A DNA stretch of 64,000 nucleotides from Agrobacterium tumefaciens (lineage in GTDB: Bacteria > Pseudomonadota > Alphaproteobacteria > Rhizobiales > Rhizobiaceae): positions 2,771,501-2,835,500 of the forward strand of contig CP048485.1 of the NCBI GenBank assembly GCA_025560025.1, given 5' to 3'. Made by a program: the position numbers and the translations under genes. Shown here one piece after another: positions 61,664 to 64,000 of the stretch. The notes beneath the pieces were generated by a model. The model had not been told where the DNA came from, searched no databases, and saw only the letters and a program-made list of their open reading frames with translations. Position 1 is the stretch's first letter. Each line of letters starts with the position of its first letter.

Positions 61664-62737
61664 TTACTGACCCGGCTTAAGCGTGCGGTTGAAGGCGGCA
61701 GCGATCATCGTCTCCAATTGTGCGTGAATATCCGCACGGTCCCGTGGTCCGGCCGGTTCGCAGATCGGATCGCGCTCGCCGACGGATTTGAGAAAGGCGT
61801 CGGCACCCGGTTTGCACAGCGGCAGGAAGCTGAAATGATTGGCCTCATCTACCTGCTGATAGGTCGCGCCGGGCACTTCGTCCGCGAGTTTATCCGCAAG
61901 CACGGCGGGCGGAATTTTGCCCCTGCTGCCCAGATTGATGAAGGTCAGCGGAATATCGATCTGCTTCAGGCTATCAGGCTGAAAGGCGAGCGCCAGACCG
62001 GGATCAACCAGCACTGCGGAACGGATGCGGGGATCGCGGTTCTGCTGCTCGAAACGGGCCTTGTCGAGGGTTCTGAGATCGAGCTTCGGCACGTCGACCG
62101 CCTCGTCATTGAGGTAACCCCGGCCACCGGCGAACCATTGGCAATCCATCATCGTGGAATAGTCTTTGCAATAGCGCGCATAGGCATCGAGATCGGCGCG
62201 CGCACCCGAAATCTCCATCGCCGCGCTACCGCCGAGCGAAAAGCCGAGCACGCCAATCCTTTGCGCGTCAATCGCGCTCGACCATTTGCCCTTCGCCGTT
62301 AGAACAGTGACAATCGTGGAGAGATCGTCCTTTCGCTCCCAGATTTTCGGCGTGTCGGCGGGTGTGGAATCGCCGCTAGTCGTGCCGGGGTGGTTGGCTC
62401 CCGCCACAATGAAACCTTCGCTCGCAAGTCTTGCGGCTATCCACGCCATGCCGGACACTCGTGAACCCGAGCCGTGGGATAGAAGCACAAGCGGCAGGCG
62501 CCCCGGTTTCACGGCGCCATCCTTGACCATTGGCGTGCCCTGAAAAATCCGGTCATCGCCGGAAAGCGTCTGCGTGCCCTTTCCGTCGGATGGGTACCAG
62601 ATTGTGACGGCAAGGTCCTTGCCGCGTGCTGGCGAATGGATGGTGGTTTCGCTGACGCCGACAGCCTCGCCTGCAAGAACAGGCTGGGTGACGAGAGCTG
62701 AAAACAGGATGGTCGTGATGGTGGTGATAGGGCGCAT
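61664..62737 (-). CDS. Exported alpha/beta hydrolase (PAF-acetylhydrolase/dienelactone hydrolase-like)
   Basis: 357 residues. A signal peptide ends at VLA near residue 22. The fold shows LPLVLLSHGSGS (oxyanion region), the nucleophile Ser in GVLGFSLGGSAA, and a later Asp and His (DEANHFSF). Probably a periplasmic esterase with lipid or xenobiotic substrates. Divergent from a membrane-anchored AraC regulator 103-145 bp away. No phage or mobile features nearby. Confidence 0.85.
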   Translation of the reverse strand: MRPITTITTILFSALVTQPVLAGEAVGVSETTIHSPARGKDLAVTIWYPSDGKGTQTLSGDDRIFQGTPMVKDGAVKPGRLPLVLLSHGSGSRVSGMAWIAARLASEGFIVAGANHPGTTSGDSTPADTPKIWERKDDLSTIVTVLTAKGKWSSAIDAQRIGVLGFSLGGSAAMEISGARADLDAYARYCKDYSTMMDCQWFAGGRGYLNDEAVDVPKLDLRTLDKARFEQQNRDPRIRSAVLVDPGLALAFQPDSLKQIDIPLTFINLGSRGKIPPAVLADKLADEVPGATYQQVDEANHFSFLPLCKPGADAFLKSVGERDPICEPAGPRDRADIHAQLETMIAAAFNRTLKPGQ

Positions 62738-62882
62738 GAAAACCTCGTGCGGTTGGAAAGAACGGGGTTCAATCTGCGCCGCGACATGTTTTTTGCGTCC
62801 TTGATCGTGTTAAAGGTCGTCCCGAAACGCGATCTGGTCCATGAATTGGCGATATAGGCCGTTGTTCCGGGGATATTCATTC

Positions 62883-63977
62883 GTGCTGTTCATTCCGCTG
62901 CCTTTCGTCGTGGCGCTTCTGCTGGTTGTCATGTTCATCGTTTTCTTGCGAGGCGGAGACGATGTGCGAACCAATCGGGCCTTTCTGACGCTGATCACGC
63001 TTTGTGCCGTGCAATCTGTCCTTGTCGGCCTGCGCTGGGGGTATGGCGTCAGCGAAACGCGTTATGTTTTGCCGGTCCTCGCCGCCTGCCTGCCGCCGCT
63101 CGTCTACATCGCTTTTCGTGGGCTGATGAGAGTGGCGGCCGAGAGCAGGATAGCGATGCTCGCCAACCTCGTCCTGTCGCCTTTGCTCGTCGTCATCATG
63201 GAATTCACCTGGCCGATGGCGATTGATCTTGCGCTGATTGTCATCTTTGTCGGCCACGCCATTGCCCTGCTTCTTCTTGGCAGAAAGGGCCCAGATGGGC
63301 TGGACGAGGCGCAATTTGCCAGCGTCACCTCGGCGCACCGGGCGCTTATTATCGCTGCCATCGCTCTTTGTGTTTCTGCCCTGTTTGATCTTCTGGTGTT
63401 TTTCGATTTCGAATGGGCGCATGGGCAGAATGTTGCAGCGCTGGTCAGCAACGCCAATCTTTTCGGCCTGCTGCTGATTGGCCTCATGGCCGCGCTGGCC
63501 GGCAGGAGCAAGGCGCCGCAAACAGCCATAGAACCTATCGCGGAATTGTCAGCGTCGGCGGAGCCATCGGAACAGGATTGGGATATCGTTGCAAGGGTTG
63601 ACCGGCTGATGGAGACGCAGGCGCTTTACCGCGACGAGAACCTCAACCTGTCGCGGCTTGCAAGACGCCTCGGCCTGCCGAGCCGGCAGATATCAGGCGC
63701 GATTAACCGCTCGCTCGGCGTCAATGTCTCGCAATATGTCAACCAGTTGCGCATCCGCGAAGCCTGCCGGCTGCTGGAAGAGACGGAGCAATCGGTGACG
63801 GCGATCATGCTATCCTCCGGCTTCCAGACCAAGTCCAACTTCAACCGCGAATTTCGCCGCGTCACCGGCATGAGCCCGGTCGACTGGCGGGAGCGTGAAG
63901 TGTGGAAGCTGGTCTCGCCAAACAAAACGGTCACCCGGCCGATACCGGATGACCGTCTCAAGATCGTCGGAAAATGA
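62883..63977 (+). CDS. Membrane-anchored AraC-family regulator
   Basis: About 364 residues from GTG 62883 (GGGGA upstream); an ATG at 62841 adds 14 residues and is the alternative. The first 220 residues hold about seven hydrophobic helices (VLFIPLPFVVALLLVVMFIVF, ALIVIFVGHAIALLLLG, and others). The C-terminal 110 residues are a classic AraC double HTH (NLSRLARRLGLPSRQISGAINRSLG and TAIMLSSGFQTKSNFNREFRRVTGMSP). It probably senses an envelope signal directly. Likely regulator of the divergent exported hydrolase. Confidence 0.85.
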   Translation: MLFIPLPFVVALLLVVMFIVFLRGGDDVRTNRAFLTLITLCAVQSVLVGLRWGYGVSETRYVLPVLAACLPPLVYIAFRGLMRVAAESRIAMLANLVLSPLLVVIMEFTWPMAIDLALIVIFVGHAIALLLLGRKGPDGLDEAQFASVTSAHRALIIAAIALCVSALFDLLVFFDFEWAHGQNVAALVSNANLFGLLLIGLMAALAGRSKAPQTAIEPIAELSASAEPSEQDWDIVARVDRLMETQALYRDENLNLSRLARRLGLPSRQISGAINRSLGVNVSQYVNQLRIREACRLLEETEQSVTAIMLSSGFQTKSNFNREFRRVTGMSPVDWREREVWKLVSPNKTVTRPIPDDRLKIVGK

Positions 63978-64000
63978 TGGGGGATCAGAGCGTGCCGTTG

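Noticed and set aside
1..64000. CRISPR arrays, insertion sequences, integrases, toxin-antitoxin pairs or defence islands
   Set aside because: None of the regularly spaced repeats, transposase motifs or paired small genes expected for these were seen on either strand.

Overview
The window looks like chromosomal DNA of an Agrobacterium/Rhizobium-group alphaproteobacterium. Support comes from GC-rich coding sequence with AT-rich promoters, a RirA-type iron regulator beside a candidate Irr box, a complete Ctp/Cpa (Flp/Tad) pilus cluster in the agrobacterial order, and a candidate sRNA resembling the rhizobial alpha-r8/MmgR (suhB) group. No phage, transposon, integron, CRISPR array or plasmid function was seen. 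Nearly all of it is ordinary housekeeping, transport and metabolic gene content packed with short gaps.

Layout. 1-2776: start of a C-P lyase operon (phnG, phnH, phnI, the last cut by the window edge) divergent from its regulator phnF. 2786-6327: dapB, glk, mgsA and mepA on the minus strand. 6532-12401: yejABEF peptide/microcin C-type ABC importer. 12502-17092: an amine/polyamine catabolism group (FAD oxidoreductase, glutamine-synthetase-like PuuA, PuuB-like oxidase) and gluconokinase. 17180-21012: osmoprotectant importer (YehZYXW/OsmF type). 21153-24063: AbrB-family permease, rirA, and an orphan periplasmic Fe3+-binding protein. 24112-28955: M48 protease, DUF898 membrane protein, mmsA and its divergent LysR regulator. 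29072-32977: EamA permease, a TerC/DUF475 membrane protein with a long structured leader, a predicted sigma-54 dependent sRNA, MarR regulator, NlpC/P60 hydrolase. 33073-36353: small exported protein, pncB, M17 aminopeptidase. 36496-47127: Flp/Tad pilus locus (tadD, then tadC-tadB-cpaF-cpaE-cpaD-cpaC-cpaB-cpaA-pilin on the minus strand) with a divergent stand-alone pilus N-domain protein. 47370-47456: tRNA-Leu(CAG). 47577-56509: mixed small genes (Rdx/SelW-like, DoxX, glutamine amidotransferase, YegP, GH25 lysozyme, EamA, MocR regulator, small tail-anchored protein, Rrf2 regulator with thioredoxin-reductase-like target, AraC, DUF2000). 56578-63977: lepA, nitrilase-GNAT pair, SnoaL-like protein, XRE-cupin regulator with GNAT, alpha/beta hydrolase and a membrane-anchored AraC regulator.

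The most interesting signals are non-coding. They are a -24/-12 promoter followed by a short transcript with a strong terminator (31568-31691), and a multi-hairpin leader whose last hairpin hides the Shine-Dalgarno of the TerC-family gene (30045-30290). There is also an Irr-type box covering the rirA -35, and two identical 16-bp repeats, one on each -10 box of an Rrf2/flavoprotein divergent pair. Finally, a perfect 13-bp palindrome spans promoter and start codon of an XRE-cupin gene. I found no multi-gene system that I would call wholly undescribed.
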